Shown: positions 1-9,059, counted from the first letter of the stretch. The stretch is DNA of 64,000 bases from Acanthosepion lycidas (GCA_963932145.1 OZ010580.1:7712379-7776378), one strand, 5' to 3'. Notes: a model not told the origin generated them from the sequence alone. Numbers and translations: made by a program.

Positions 1-189
1 ATAAATACGTAAAAATGTGTATATTGTCGATAATTGCTTTTTTCTACAATATAGCTATTTGTGCTATGTTATAATGTTTAATATTTAAACAATAATAATA
101 CTGAATTTTTGAACATCAAAGCATATTTAATAGCATCTCCCTAATAGCTGTCGCCATTTGTTAATTAAAAATGAAAATATAAATACTCA

Positions 190-485
190 TATATATATTA
201 AAGACATTTTTATGTTTAACGTTCTTTTTATAGATACAAGTATTTAAGTAAATGCTCTGTTTACAATAAACAGTATTAAATGACATTTACCGGCCTGAAT
301 GTCCGAGAAATTTTCATAGAAAATATTCGCCCTTTGACAGGATTCGAACATGCATCCTATACGGAACCGTCATTTACGCTGACGTGCCTTGACCGCTCGG
401 CTTCAAAGAACGTTAAAAAGAACGTTAAACATAAAAATGTCTTTAATAAATAAATTGTCGGACTTTGTCCATTTCTTAATATATG
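190..485. mobile_element. tRNA-derived SINE, head-to-head inverted dimer
   Basis: A minus-strand copy (about 206-410) is followed directly by a plus-strand 3' fragment of the same family (411-485). The minus copy has a tRNA-like head at 331-409: an acceptor-type CTTTG/CAAAG pairing, an anticodon stem CGTCA/TGACG and a B-box-like GTTCGAATCC. Its body runs leftwards to 'ataaagac'-type sequence bordered by TATATATA. The plus fragment repeats the last ~75 nt of the family and ends at 'aatatat'. Both 3' ends therefore point outward. Family membership is shown by near-identity to the copy at 583-838. Confidence 0.85.
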
Positions 486-582
486 ACGTCATTTGTTTAC
501 ATTTGATACGCCATGAGCAGTTATGAATGTAAGAGATTCATGGAAGATTGAAGTTTATAAGCAGTAAATTCGACCTTGCCTA

Positions 583-828
583 CCGAACGATCCTTTGTGG
601 CCGGTCAAGGCACGTTAGCGTAAATGACGGTTCCGTATAGGATGCAGGTTCGAATCCTGTCAAAGGACGAATATTTTCTATGAAAATTTCTCGGACATTC
701 AGGCCGGTAAATGTCATTTAATACTGTTTATTATAAACAGAGCATTTACTTAAATACTTGTATCTATAAAAAGAACGTTAAACATAAAAATGTCTTTAAT
801 AAATAAATTGTCGGACTTTGTCCATTTC

Positions 829-838
<10 letters not shown>
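583..838 (+). mobile_element. SINE with near-intact Leu/Ser-like tRNA head
   Basis: The head at 591-667 folds as a class II tRNA. Acceptor TCCTTTG (591-597) pairs with CAAAGGA (661-667). Anticodon stem CGTTA/TGACG encloses the loop GCGTAAA (618-624). A long variable arm spans 630-643, and the T arm is GCAGG-TTCGAAT-CCTGT (644-660). The long variable arm fits Leu or Ser tRNA ancestry. C instead of T before the anticodon and the weak D arm argue against a working tRNA. A ~170-nt non-tRNA body follows and runs into a (TA)n tract. A-box and B-box-like sequences would allow Pol III transcription, which is inferred. Confidence 0.85.

Positions 839-883
<45 letters not shown>
833..883. repeat. (TA)n microsatellite at SINE 3' end
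   Basis: About 51 nt of pure TA directly abut the 3' end of the SINE copy at 583-838. Confidence 0.97.
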
Positions 884-885
<2 letters not shown>

Positions 886-1640
886 TTGACTAAAGCCTAG
901 CAGTAGATCCCTCCTATGACCTAACTCAAACAGATCAGCGGGTGGAATATTGACTTAGAACCTTTAGTAACCTAAAATGATAGATATTATTATTTAATTA
1001 AAAAATGAAAGGAGCCAATTCCCTTTCAAGATTTATTAACTGACGTTAAATAAATTGGTAATCGTGACATCGATTAATATTTTAAAATCAGTGCTAATTT
1101 TTACGTTTCTACAGCGAAAAAAATGCTGGGCTTGTATCGTTAATGAACAAGAGTATAGATATAAATGAACTGAAATATTTAAGCAATAAGAAAATAAAGT
1201 GTATATTTATATGAAAAAATGTTATTTAATGCTCGTTGTAAGCAAAATGATGTAATTCTGTGCTCACTATGATCTTAACCTGTTCAAGTCTAGGGTCAAC
1301 CGTTTTCTTCCCCACATATCCCCATAAACAATGCCTGTTAATCTGTAAATCTCAATATCAAGTCTATCTTGGCCCTTATTCAGAGTGAACGTTGTTGTAA
1401 AATAATAATAATAATAATTATTAATTTCGGGCCTTGAATTATTGACGTGAATCCAATCGAGTTCCAATTTTCTTTACGAACGACCGCTTAGTTCTTTTTC
1501 CTAAGAGCGAGCTGATATCACACACCCGACATGTTGAGTTTCCCTATCTTTCCAAAATGTTGTCATCGTCTGGTTCATAGTGATGTGTTTTTATCATTTT
1601 TCCTATTTCTGTAGTACTTTACCGTAGATTGCGTTCCACT
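884..1640. other. Unassigned AT-rich spacer
   Basis: No repeat family, RNA or coding remnant recognised, apart from a short (ATT)n run near 1400. The only open frame (1267-1467, minus) has no recognisable motif. Confidence 0.5.
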
Positions 1641-2545
1641 AATGACATATAACCTCATCGTTAAAGTTAGATCTCTTTCTCATTCATCTTCCCAGCGCTG
1701 TTTCTCCAGAATGAAAGTTAGCAAAACAATTTCACACTTGTCGGTAAGTTATGACTCGATGACCATAATCACTATACATTTTTTCAATCCTATCAGCATG
1801 GTTGATGCTCGACTTATTGAGAACGTCACACTGTGTCTTCTTGGTCTCACGTTTTCCACTAACTTGAGGTGGGACAACTGCATTGAAACAATAGCCGCAT
1901 CTACCACAAGGAAAGTTGGTTCCCTGTGTCGTGTCAGAAGTTTTTTTTTGTCTCGTCTGTGTCCATCCTACACATCTACAAATCTACCATTCGTCCATGA
2001 ATTGAATACTGGTGCCATACATGGTCTGTTGCCGTTGCTTTTCATATCCAGGTCTTCGACAAGATCTGAAATGTAGTCAATCATGACTTGGCATCTAAAG
2101 TCCAGTCATTTTCCCGTGATGAATCTTCCTTCTGTCTGTTTTACAAATATTTTCATGGCATCTGCTTTGACGAGCTATTTTCCATGTTACCCTGACTGCA
2201 TGAATATAAGCGTGCTATAAGGTTGGCTTCTCGGTCCCATCCATTTACTGTTGAAACAGTTAAATGTAACCGCCATTTCTACTCTAACAATTTCTTCTCT
2301 CTACACTTCCCGACAGTGAAACTCCCTTCCTTTTAGTCGCTTCCCTGATAACAACAATCTTCAAAAAGTTAAATGTAATGTCAATCGTCATCTTCTGATG
2401 CCTTGATTCCCGTTCTATATTTTATCCTTTCCCGAATCCTCCTATACCCAGTCTTTTCTCTTACTTTCACTCTTTGTAACCCCCTGCGTACTAATGGCAC
2501 TCCCGCTTTGCTTGTAGTGAAATTCTTAAAAATGTCTGCATACGG
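1641..2545 (+). pseudogene. LINE ORF2 C-terminal remnant (family A)
   Basis: This is the C-terminal end of a non-LTR retrotransposon reverse transcriptase, broken by frameshifts and stops. The frame at 1642-2076 contains 'LGLTFSTNLRWDNCIETIA' followed by 'RKVGSLCR'. Later pieces match the family's 'CFYKYFHG..CFDEL', 'HPFTVETVKCN' and 'NSLPF' blocks. The 3' end (about 2475-2530) has the family tail 'TGTAACCCCCTGCGTACTA'. The same layout recurs at 39.5 kb and 63 kb. The family is probably jockey/CR1-like; the exact clade cannot be set by eye. It is non-functional. Confidence 0.8.
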
Positions 2546-3520
2546 CGTTTCCGTTGGCTGGACTCCCATAGTATTATTTAGTATTAAGTTCAGTCCCTAT
2601 ATTAGTGTCGGTAAATCATTCTTTAATCAACTCTGTATACTGCCATTGCTGTGTAAATGCATGTTAGTTTACTCCTAATTTATTTTTGACTGCCAGAAAT
2701 GATAACTAATTATGATGTAATCATGCAGAACCCTCCTCGGTCGTCCAAGACTTCCAACACCGCGGCTGATTGATGAAGATTGCTTCGAACCAGAGCTAAC
2801 CCTGTCCCACGTTGTAATTTAAGGTTGATCATAAGGTAGCTAAGATGAATCGTCGCAGGTATCTTCGTGTTGGCCCGGTCCAAGCGGGGCGATGAGGTAT
2901 AAGAAAAAAAAATAACACTTGAATAAATTTAACAAAATTAAATACTGTTTTTTTTTTTATATATATATATATATCAGTCCTCCGTAGAATAATTGGTTTA
3001 TATCAGAATTCGCATGCAAATAATGTATCAGCCCAACCCGCATCTAAAGTCGGAATTGATATTATAGTTGTCGACTTTGTAAATTTTGGTTTGCTGCTTT
3101 GGCTGAAGTCGGAGGCTTTCGTTGTCAGATAATCACGTGGGTCTCTCTCCCGTCTCTGGTCTCGTCTCTGGTGACGATATGCTATTGTGCGTATGGAATA
3201 TTAAATGTGTGCATACATGTGTATTCCATCAAAGAAAATAATTTTTTGGTGAAGTTTCGTTTCCCAGTAACCGTTACACATAGATTATGTTAAACTTCCA
3301 GCATTCCAAAGAATACCAGGATGTAGTCAAAGGAATTCTGACTACTAAATAGGCAGAGACACTGGTTCTTGAAAAAGACTGAGACACTGGGAAGTACGTG
3401 ACCAAAAGAGTTACTCATGATCTTCGAACAGTTTATCCATAATTTCAAATAAAACACAGATCAACTTATTCGAACATTGTAAATATAAAATGAAACATAA
3501 ATTGTCGGTTCTTTTTGCTT
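2546..3520. other. Unassigned spacer
   Basis: No recognisable gene or repeat. A short (TA)n run lies near 2960-2975. The open frames at 2403-2678 and 3099-3293 show no known motif. Confidence 0.45.
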
Positions 3521-3524
3521 AAAA

Positions 3525-3527
<3 letters not shown>

Positions 3528-3594
<67 letters not shown>
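3528..3594. repeat. (TA)n microsatellite
   Basis: TA dinucleotide tract with one TTTA interruption. It precedes a B-box-like 'GAGTTCGAATCTCAC' (about 3612-3626). Confidence 0.97.
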
Positions 3595-3595
<1 letters not shown>

Positions 3596-3599
3596 TCTG

Positions 3600-3865
3600 A
3601 CCATGAGACTCGAGTTCGAATCTCACGGTGGTCGATTTGTCAGGAAGGAGTCTTCCCGATATTATTGGTGCTGCATATTTGTAAATTGCCTGAAACGACG
3701 TCACGATTGCAGAAGCCGCGACGGAAGATCAGCTGGTAGCAAAGAGAGCCAGGAGAAAAGCAAGGGCAGTCTCCGTCTCTGTGTCATCCAGTTTCATCTG
3801 TGCCAAGTACCTAAGAGACTGCCACTCCAAAGTGGGACTACACAGTCACCAGAGGCGATGTAACT
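3600..3865 (+). pseudogene. LINE 3' end encoding a C-terminal zinc-finger-like motif
   Basis: Near 3797-3865 one frame reads 'FICAKYLRDCHSKVGLHSH' then 'QRRCN', a typical C-x-CHS-x-GL-x-SH-x-RRC ending of LINE reverse-transcriptase proteins. Upstream 'KRRHDCRSRDGRSAGSKE' resembles the basic region before that motif. Only the last ~90 codons remain, and the frame changes between the two blocks. The start 3600-3640 contains a tRNA-like B box and may be a separate fused piece. Confidence 0.65.
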
Positions 3866-4090
3866 ACATCGCCTAGAACTTTTCGGGAAAAAAAAATAGA
3901 ATAAGCGCTACTGCAACGTCTCTCGAGACGGACGGATTTCGAAACGAACCGAATATTTTCATTAGCTCATCTAATTTGGTCATCAACGATGTTATCAGGA
4001 AAGCCCCTATTAATAAGAGTTTATTTAATATTTTTAATTTAGTATAGAAAAACTTTCTTGTTAAACAGTTTTTTTTTTTGTTTTTTTTTC

Positions 4091-4495
4091 ATTATTTACA
4101 TTATTCGGACTATTGCCCTCATCTTTGACGAACAACCCTTTATTTCGCTCACTGGGGTAGACTGTTCTAGTTCCACGTGTCATGTTTGATGGATGTCAGT
4201 TATCAGTTTTCTTTTAATTCCCCTCAGAAAGTTCTCCACTGACTTAACCGGGTATTGAACTCACACTCTTTGGGTCCTGTCACTGGATCTAACCAACGCC
4301 TTTATCCACTGTGCCATGTTTCATTGAGGACAGTGAGCAAAATAAAGGGTTAAGTTCGACATTCCAACTACCTGAAGAAGGTCGGAGCGTACAACGGCCG
4401 AAACGTTGTAATAAATATGGCGACAAAGATGAGGAGAATATTCCAAATAATGTACTTAATACCACATCTCAGAAATATACAGTTTGTTTTTTCAC
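4091..4495. mobile_element. tRNA-headed SINE (family S2), inverted dimer
   Basis: A minus-strand copy at 4091-4330 runs from its 3' tail (near 4093) to its tRNA-like head. On the minus strand the A box reads 'TGGCACAGTGGATAAAGGCG', with a B-box-like element near 4255-4265. It joins head-to-head with a plus-strand partial copy at 4331-4495. The plus copy contains 'CCTGAAGAAGG' (4371-4381), a loop, then 'GGCCGAAACGTTG'. Both 3' tails face outward. The minus copy has lost the CCTGAAGAAGG hairpin block. Other copies lie at 26.6-27.1, 32.7 and 36.1-36.4 kb. Confidence 0.85.
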
Positions 4496-4499
4496 GGTG

Positions 4500-5609
4500 T
4501 ATTAAGTTTTGTATAATAGCTATTTTGTTATAGCACATTCACTTTTATAGTTGATCGTATACATGTATATGTTAGTAGTTTTTAAACGGAGAGGTAGTAA
4601 ATATATTATTATTCCTTTCTATCATTACATCAAGAATCGGGATTTTATTATTGCTGTTAAATTCGTATTTGAAATTAAGTACGGACTTTTTTTTTAGTTT
4701 TTTTTATTTATTTATTTATTTTTTGTGATTCATGTAATTCATCTGTTTTTGTCTAAAATGAGAATGCCATCAACATATCTTAGGTAAAAAAACAAAAAAC
4801 ATTGTTATGGTATTTATACTTTATTTTCTAGTTTAGTCATGTAGGAGTTACTAAATATTGTCCCCAGAACGGAAGCCATAGAAACACCATTGCATTGGAC
4901 GTATGTGCTATTTTGATGTTATTATGTAGTGCCCATCAAGAGTAGTTTTCTTAAAATATGAGGAGTACATTTTAATGGAAGGAGAGATGGATTGTTGTAC
5001 ATATTCTTAATCATTATATCTATTGTTTCTTTGACGGGACGGTGGGGATAAAATTTCAAGTGTGCCTATGTTTTCATTAATAGGCTTTTGTGTTTTAGAT
5101 TTTGGAATAGTTCTTGTGTTCATTTACTGCTGCATTTATTAGGTATATATGGTGTAATTAGTTGATTAATAACTTTGGTTAGCTGGTAAATAAGAGTAGG
5201 GATTTGGGATATGATAGGACGGAGAGGGAAGTTAGGTTTATGTATTTTTAGAGTTTCAGACATTTATCATGGTTTGGAGTCGACAATTATTTTATGGAGT
5301 TTTGAGCTATGAAGTTCTTCGTTATTGGCTGTGATAAGTTTGTTGATTTTTGATTTTATTTGGTTTATCGTATTTTTTCCAATGTTTTAAAATTTGTTGT
5401 GATCGTCCAGTATTTGTTGCGTCTTTGAATAATAATCTGATTTATTTAATATGGCGAAGATATCTGCGTTTTTTTAACTATTTGATTGGTGAGGTTACGT
5501 AGCTCTTCAGCAGCAGCTTTTTGTTGCTTTGATAGAAGTTTCAACGTGGTTTTTCCCCTCTGTAATGCATATCTTTCACAGACGCAGTGGGTCCCAGATT
5601 TCTAGTATT
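4500..5609 (-). pseudogene. Penelope-like element reverse transcriptase, 3' part
   Basis: Minus-strand pieces in shifting frames match PLE reverse transcriptases. They include 'AEELRNLTNQIV' (near 5485-5520), 'KSDYYSK' (near 5440), 'KPNFPLRPIISQIPTLIYQL' (about 5180-5250), 'VKETIDIMIKNMYNNPS' (about 4985-5040), 'CNGVSMASVLGTIFSN' (about 4850-4900, a core RT block) and 'NKIPILDVMIERNN' (about 4605-4655). The order is collinear with an RT read from high to low coordinates. Many stops and frameshifts show it is dead. An LTR separates it from its N-terminal part at 6320-6560. Confidence 0.85.
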
Positions 5610-5712
5610 TGTTATGGTAAAACACACCTATTCTATAGTTAATAGGCTCTCCCACCTAATATAAGTAGGAGTAGTAAGAGAAACGAGGGTCCTTCGATGT
5701 CGGAGGACCGGC

Positions 5713-5915
5713 TGAACGGTTGAACTCTCTGCTTTTGGGCGGGGAGGAACCCGAACGAGGCTACACCGAAGGGCGGAGTCTCGTTCGGGGAGGTAAACCG
5801 ACCTTGAACCCGTTTATACGGGTTCAAAGGGTATATTTTTGGCCGAGCCCACGGGCTCGGAGATCCCACGTTAAGCCGGCCTTGTGCAACATGATAACCT
5901 CGTGGTAGGTAACTA
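5713..5915 (+). mobile_element. Hairpin-rich GC retroposon unit a
   Basis: The strong stems are CCGAACGAG (5751-5759) with CTCGTTCGG (5780-5788), and TTGAACCCG (5804-5812) with CGGGTTCAA (5819-5827). GAGCC-CACG-GGCTC lies near 5844-5857. The base composition is far more GC-rich than the surroundings. No A/B box or poly(A) is visible. The 3' end is 'AACTAAATACTAG'. It has no credible coding potential. Confidence 0.8.
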
Positions 5916-5936
5916 AATACTAGTCGATGTCGGACG

Positions 5937-6140
5937 ACAGTCGAACTCTCTTCCTTCGGGCAGAGAGGAACCCGGACGAGGATATGCCGAAGGGCAGAGT
6001 TTCGTCCGGGAAAGTAGACAGACCCGATCCCGTTTATTCGGGGTCTACGGGGATTTTTTGGCTGAGCCTACGGGCTCGGGAACCCCACATTAAATTCGGC
6101 CTTGTGCCACATGTGACTGCGTGGGACAGTTACTAAATAG
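5937..6140 (+). mobile_element. Hairpin-rich GC retroposon unit b
   Basis: CCCGGACGA (5971-5979) pairs with TCGTCCGGG (6002-6010). GAGCC (6064-6068) pairs with GGCTC (6073-6077) across the loop TACG, giving a C(UACG)G loop in RNA. A UUCG-type loop occurs in 'TTCCTTCGGGCAG' (5951-5963). Against unit a, the long stem carries a compensatory A-T to G-C change. The end is 'GTTACTAAATAG'. Confidence 0.8.
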
Positions 6141-6260
6141 CGTCAATGTCGGACGACAGTAGTCGACAGTTAGTCGAATACGAAAATAGTCAACGACCAC
6201 AACAAGATTACTCTGCGTAATACCTATTATATCAAGTTCCTAACGTTTTGTACGTCGAAC

Positions 6261-6790
6261 CTATTTTAGGAACGACTTAGTACAAATAGAAGCCTCCACT
6301 GCGAAATAACTCCACAACAGTTTTGTATGTATCAGTTGATGTTCTTCAAGTTCTTGTATGGTTTGATACATTTTTATGTCAGTTTTCTTATCCATTCTGC
6401 TATATTTTCGGTAAAATTGACAATTGGGTCCGAGGTTGAATAATTCTCTTTGATGGTTTTTCAGTTCATATTTGGAGACATTTATAAACTTGTCATTATT
6501 ATTTGGAAGATATATCGTTCCTTTGTACAATGTATTAAGCTTGTCTTTAATGTTCACACGGTGTTACCACCAATTGTTAACAATTTCTCTAAATCTATAT
6601 AGAATTTCATTGAGCTGTTCAGGAGTGGCAGTCGAGTTTAGTTTGCTGTGAACCTCTTGGACTTCTTTTTAGTAAGAATTTTTACGTTGTCTCCTCTTAT
6701 ATTAAGCTGCCTTCTCACAAAGTTACATTTGAATTACCAAGTGTTGGTACTGTCAAGAACTGTTGTCTCATGGAGTTTAAAATATCTATA
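6261..6790 (-). pseudogene. Penelope-like element N-terminal remnant
   Basis: The minus-strand frame at about 6320-6557 reads 'FINVSKYELKNHQRELFNLG' then 'NCQFYRKYSRMDKKTDIKMY', which matches the N-terminal region preceding the PLE RT domain. The last codons at 6261-6319 are LTR sequence, not PLE. It continues to about 6790 in broken frames. It is collinear with the RT remnant at 4500-5609 and was separated from it by the LTR insertion. Confidence 0.8.
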
Positions 6791-6791
6791 T

Positions 6792-7002
6792 TTAGGCAGC
6801 ATATATTAATTCAAGCATGTTTGCTTAAATGATTTCGACGTATTATGTTTATTTATTTTAGTTTTAATCCGTTCAAGTCCACGAATTAATTTATGGTGAC
6901 TGCTGAAAATTGATTAAGAAACAAAATCTAAATTCTAAATTATAAAATATGCATAATACGACTAAATTATTTAATCGAACACACTTGAATGAAAATATGC
7001 TG

Positions 7003-7010
<8 letters not shown>
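6792..7010. mobile_element. Short inverted dimer of PLE-type 3' ends
   Basis: 'TTTAGGCAGCATAT' at 6792 and 'ATATGCTGCCTATATA' near 6996-7011 are inverted copies. Together with the flanking 'TTCAAGCATG' / 'ACTTGAATGAA' they mark outward 3' ends. A (TA)n tract starts at the right end. The same 'GCTGCCTA' end occurs at 10.66, 11.8, 44.46 and 48.2 kb. Confidence 0.7.

Positions 7011-7064
<54 letters not shown>
7005..7064. repeat. (TA)n microsatellite
   Basis: Pure TA, starting exactly at the 'GCTGCCTA' end of the preceding element. Confidence 0.97.
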
Positions 7065-7066
<2 letters not shown>

Positions 7067-7389
7067 CAACTTGTCAGCAGTTAATATACCACATAACACC
7101 CTTGAGCACTTAGCTTTGGAGCGGATAGAACGGAGATCAACGTGTTTTAGTGGAATCAGCAATTTTCAATCTGCTTGTATGAATCATCTTCAAGAAGCGA
7201 GAACAAAATCTAAAAGGTCAACCAATTTAACAGTGGTCTCATCTATCAATCCTCACACTTGATCCATATGTGGCCTCCTTTGTAAATCCCTAGCGGATCT
7301 TAAATGCCACTTAAGATTAGCGCATAAACTTTCATAACTGAATCAATAAGCTGGCAGATTCTCATACGTCGAAACCGACGGGAGAGTCC

Positions 7390-7391
<2 letters not shown>
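7065..7391 (+). mobile_element. Uncharacterised repeat, also at 24112-24226
   Basis: Positions about 7280-7391 match 24112-24226 almost base for base. They share 'AAATGCCACTTAAGATTA' and 'CTCATACGTCGAAAC'. The copy ends at 'GAGAGTCCATTA', which enters a (TA)n tract. The 63-codon frame at 7071-7262 has no recognised motif. Confidence 0.65.

Positions 7392-7450
<59 letters not shown>
7392..7450. repeat. (TA)n microsatellite
   Basis: Pure TA at the 3' end of the preceding repeat. Confidence 0.97.
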
Positions 7451-7454
<4 letters not shown>

Positions 7455-7464
7455 AAATATTAAT

Positions 7465-7698
7465 GTTTCTGGTGATAGAAATCTTACAAATTAACCCATA
7501 GCTGGGACGGAGAATTGAAACTCGGCTCCCGGCTTAAATATTTCGAGCCATTATCCATTACACCACCCCTCACATTCAAGTTTACAGCACCTATTATTCC
7601 CAAGCGGTCACCTATCTAGTTACTGACGAGACTTGACGTTGCTTAACTTCGGTGATTGTACAGGAACCGGTGTTTCAACGTGATGTGGCTGTAAGCAC
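7465..7698 (-). mobile_element. 5S rRNA-tRNA chimeric SINE (best copy)
   Basis: On the minus strand, 7698 to 7578 (121 nt) aligns along the length of a metazoan 5S rRNA. The 5' end resembles 'CTACAGCCATATCACGTT', then come 'CACCGAAGTTAAGCAACGTC' (internal promoter A-box region), 'AGGTGACCGCTTGGGAATA' (C-box region) and 'GGTGCTGTAAACTT'. A tRNA-like part follows (7577 to about 7500) with the A-box-like 'GGTGGTGTAATGGATAATGG' and a degenerate B box. A body 'AGCTATGGGTTAATTTGTAAG' type sequence comes next. It is a retroposon, not a 5S gene. At least eight related copies occur in this window. Confidence 0.85.
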
Positions 7699-7699
7699 T

Positions 7700-7789
7700 A
7701 TTATTATTATTAGATAGATAGATAGATAGGTATGAACAGTGTGAAAGACAGATATATATGAACAGTGTTATATATATATATATATATAT

Positions 7790-7824
<35 letters not shown>

Positions 7825-7834
7825 TGAACAGTGT

Positions 7835-7875
<41 letters not shown>
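7700..7875. repeat. (ATT)n and (GATA)n array with shared spacer
   Basis: TTA repeats, then GATA repeats, interrupted three times by 'TATGAACAGTGT' and once by (TA)n. The spacer recurs, inverted, inside the ATCT arrays at 19.5 and 22.8 kb. Confidence 0.93.
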
Positions 7876-7876
<1 letters not shown>

Positions 7877-7959
7877 AACGGAGATTAAAAAATAATGAAT
7901 GAAATTTAACAGCTGGCATATTACTATTAGTGCGGGTCTGAAAGATTGGATTTTGTGGC

Positions 7960-8345
7960 CTGAATCAAGAATTAGGCGTAATGCTGTAAACTGACCCATG
8001 TATTTCCACTGTGTCTGGAAAAAGGCCCAAATAATTTCGAGTCTTTAACTGATATCAAATGCGGTTGCAATCGTTTGCATTACGGCAGGCACCAAGCGAT
8101 AACATGTAACCTTTGCAAATCACATATAAGTGCGAATTGACGAAATGAGCATTTTTGATAGAGTCATGTATGGTGCAAGGTTTTCAGGCGACCCAAAGTC
8201 GTGATTCATACGCATATAATGCAACGCGTCCTTTATTATTTCAGGAACAAAGAAAAATAGATTTGATTCTTCATCGAGAACCCATTGTGAAAACAAATAA
8301 TAATATTCATTTATGATTTAAGAAAAAAAATGTAGCTCAGCGCTT
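7960..8345. mobile_element. Repeat element E (uninterrupted copy)
   Basis: Matches 44270-44437 plus 45236-45420, for example 'GACCCATGTATTTCCACTG', 'GTTGCAATCGTTTG' and 'AATATTCATTTATGATTTAAG'. In this copy the join 'GCAAATCACATATAAGTGCG' (8114-8133) is uninterrupted, so it serves as an empty-site reference for the 44.4-45.2 kb insertion. No coding motif is seen. Confidence 0.7.
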
Positions 8346-9055
8346 ATTCATATAAGAAATAGCAAAATGATTTCACAAACGTGTTCGCGTGTAAATACGC
8401 AAATTTCATGAGGGCGCTTTTGCAGGAGCGTATCCCCTATTGTTGAAACATCCTCTTGTTTTGGTTACTCTTGTTCATTCTGTAAGCAACGTAACGAAAC
8501 ATATACAATGACCTTGTCAGATCTGATTATTTTAACAGCGGTCAGCAACATTTCTTTCTTTTTTCTTTTTATTAAATTATGCTTTTATATATGTTTATAT
8601 TTTTAATTGTATATTTCTTTTGCCCGTAATAAACCCGCTACAGAAAGAATAATGACAAATTCTCTTAATTGATATAATCAGCCTCGAAAAACCGCAGTCG
8701 ACAAACAATTGAATAAATTCTAAAGCTCATATCAAAAGATTGAGAGAGAGAAATGGTTGACATTTCTGCAATTGAAACGTTATTTATTACATTAAAAAAT
8801 ATTTCTGCTAAAACGATTTTGAAATGATATCAGCCGGGTGAATCTCTTGTGTACATTGTTATAAAATTTGATAAGCTGTCATTCTGAGAGAGATCAAATT
8901 GCTAAGAGAAATAAATGGCTGACATGTCGGAGTTTTTTCCCCTGAAGCTGAATATAATAAATTTAAAAGTTGAGATGTAGTTCCGATAAGAACGCAGGTT
9001 CAAACTTCAGATAAAGTGTTGGCGAGCGAAGGAATTTTGTTGATTTATATAGAGA
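8346..9055. other. Unassigned AT-rich spacer
   Basis: Nothing recognisable. Two 'AGAGAGA' stretches near 8740 and 8885 sit in weakly similar contexts ('GGTTGACATTTCTG' / 'GGCTGACATGTCGG'), perhaps an old local duplication. Confidence 0.4.
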
Positions 9056-9059
9056 GGAG

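Larger units (their letters stand above)
5610..6319 (+). mobile_element. Solo-type LTR containing two hairpin-rich units
   Basis: It starts TGTTAT and ends ..CACAACA. The ends align with LTRs at 34624-34898 and 62585-62839. Flanks GTATT (5605-5609) and GTTTT (6320-6324) form a 4/5 target-site duplication. It is 710 bp long against about 255-275 bp for the other copies. The excess is two ~200-bp GC-rich units, each bordered by 'GTCGATGTCGGACGACAG'-like direct repeats (5693, 5923, 6142). It interrupts a Penelope-like element, so the nesting order is PLE, then LTR, then units. Confidence 0.85.

Noticed and set aside
591..667. Functional tRNA gene
   Set aside because: C before the anticodon, weak D arm, and the block is the head of a dispersed repeat also present at 331-409.
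4371..4405. Hammerhead ribozyme (CUGANGA..GAAAC core)
   Set aside because: An extra base lies between the core and the presumed stem II, and I find no stem III or cleavage triplet in place. Only a hairpin with a similar core is supported.
6261..6319. C-terminal end of the 98-codon minus frame as PLE protein
   Set aside because: These codons are LTR sequence. The PLE reading ends at the LTR border at 6319/6320.
7578..7698. Genuine 5S rRNA gene
   Set aside because: Several changes in conserved helices and direct fusion to a tRNA-like SINE, repeated at many loci.
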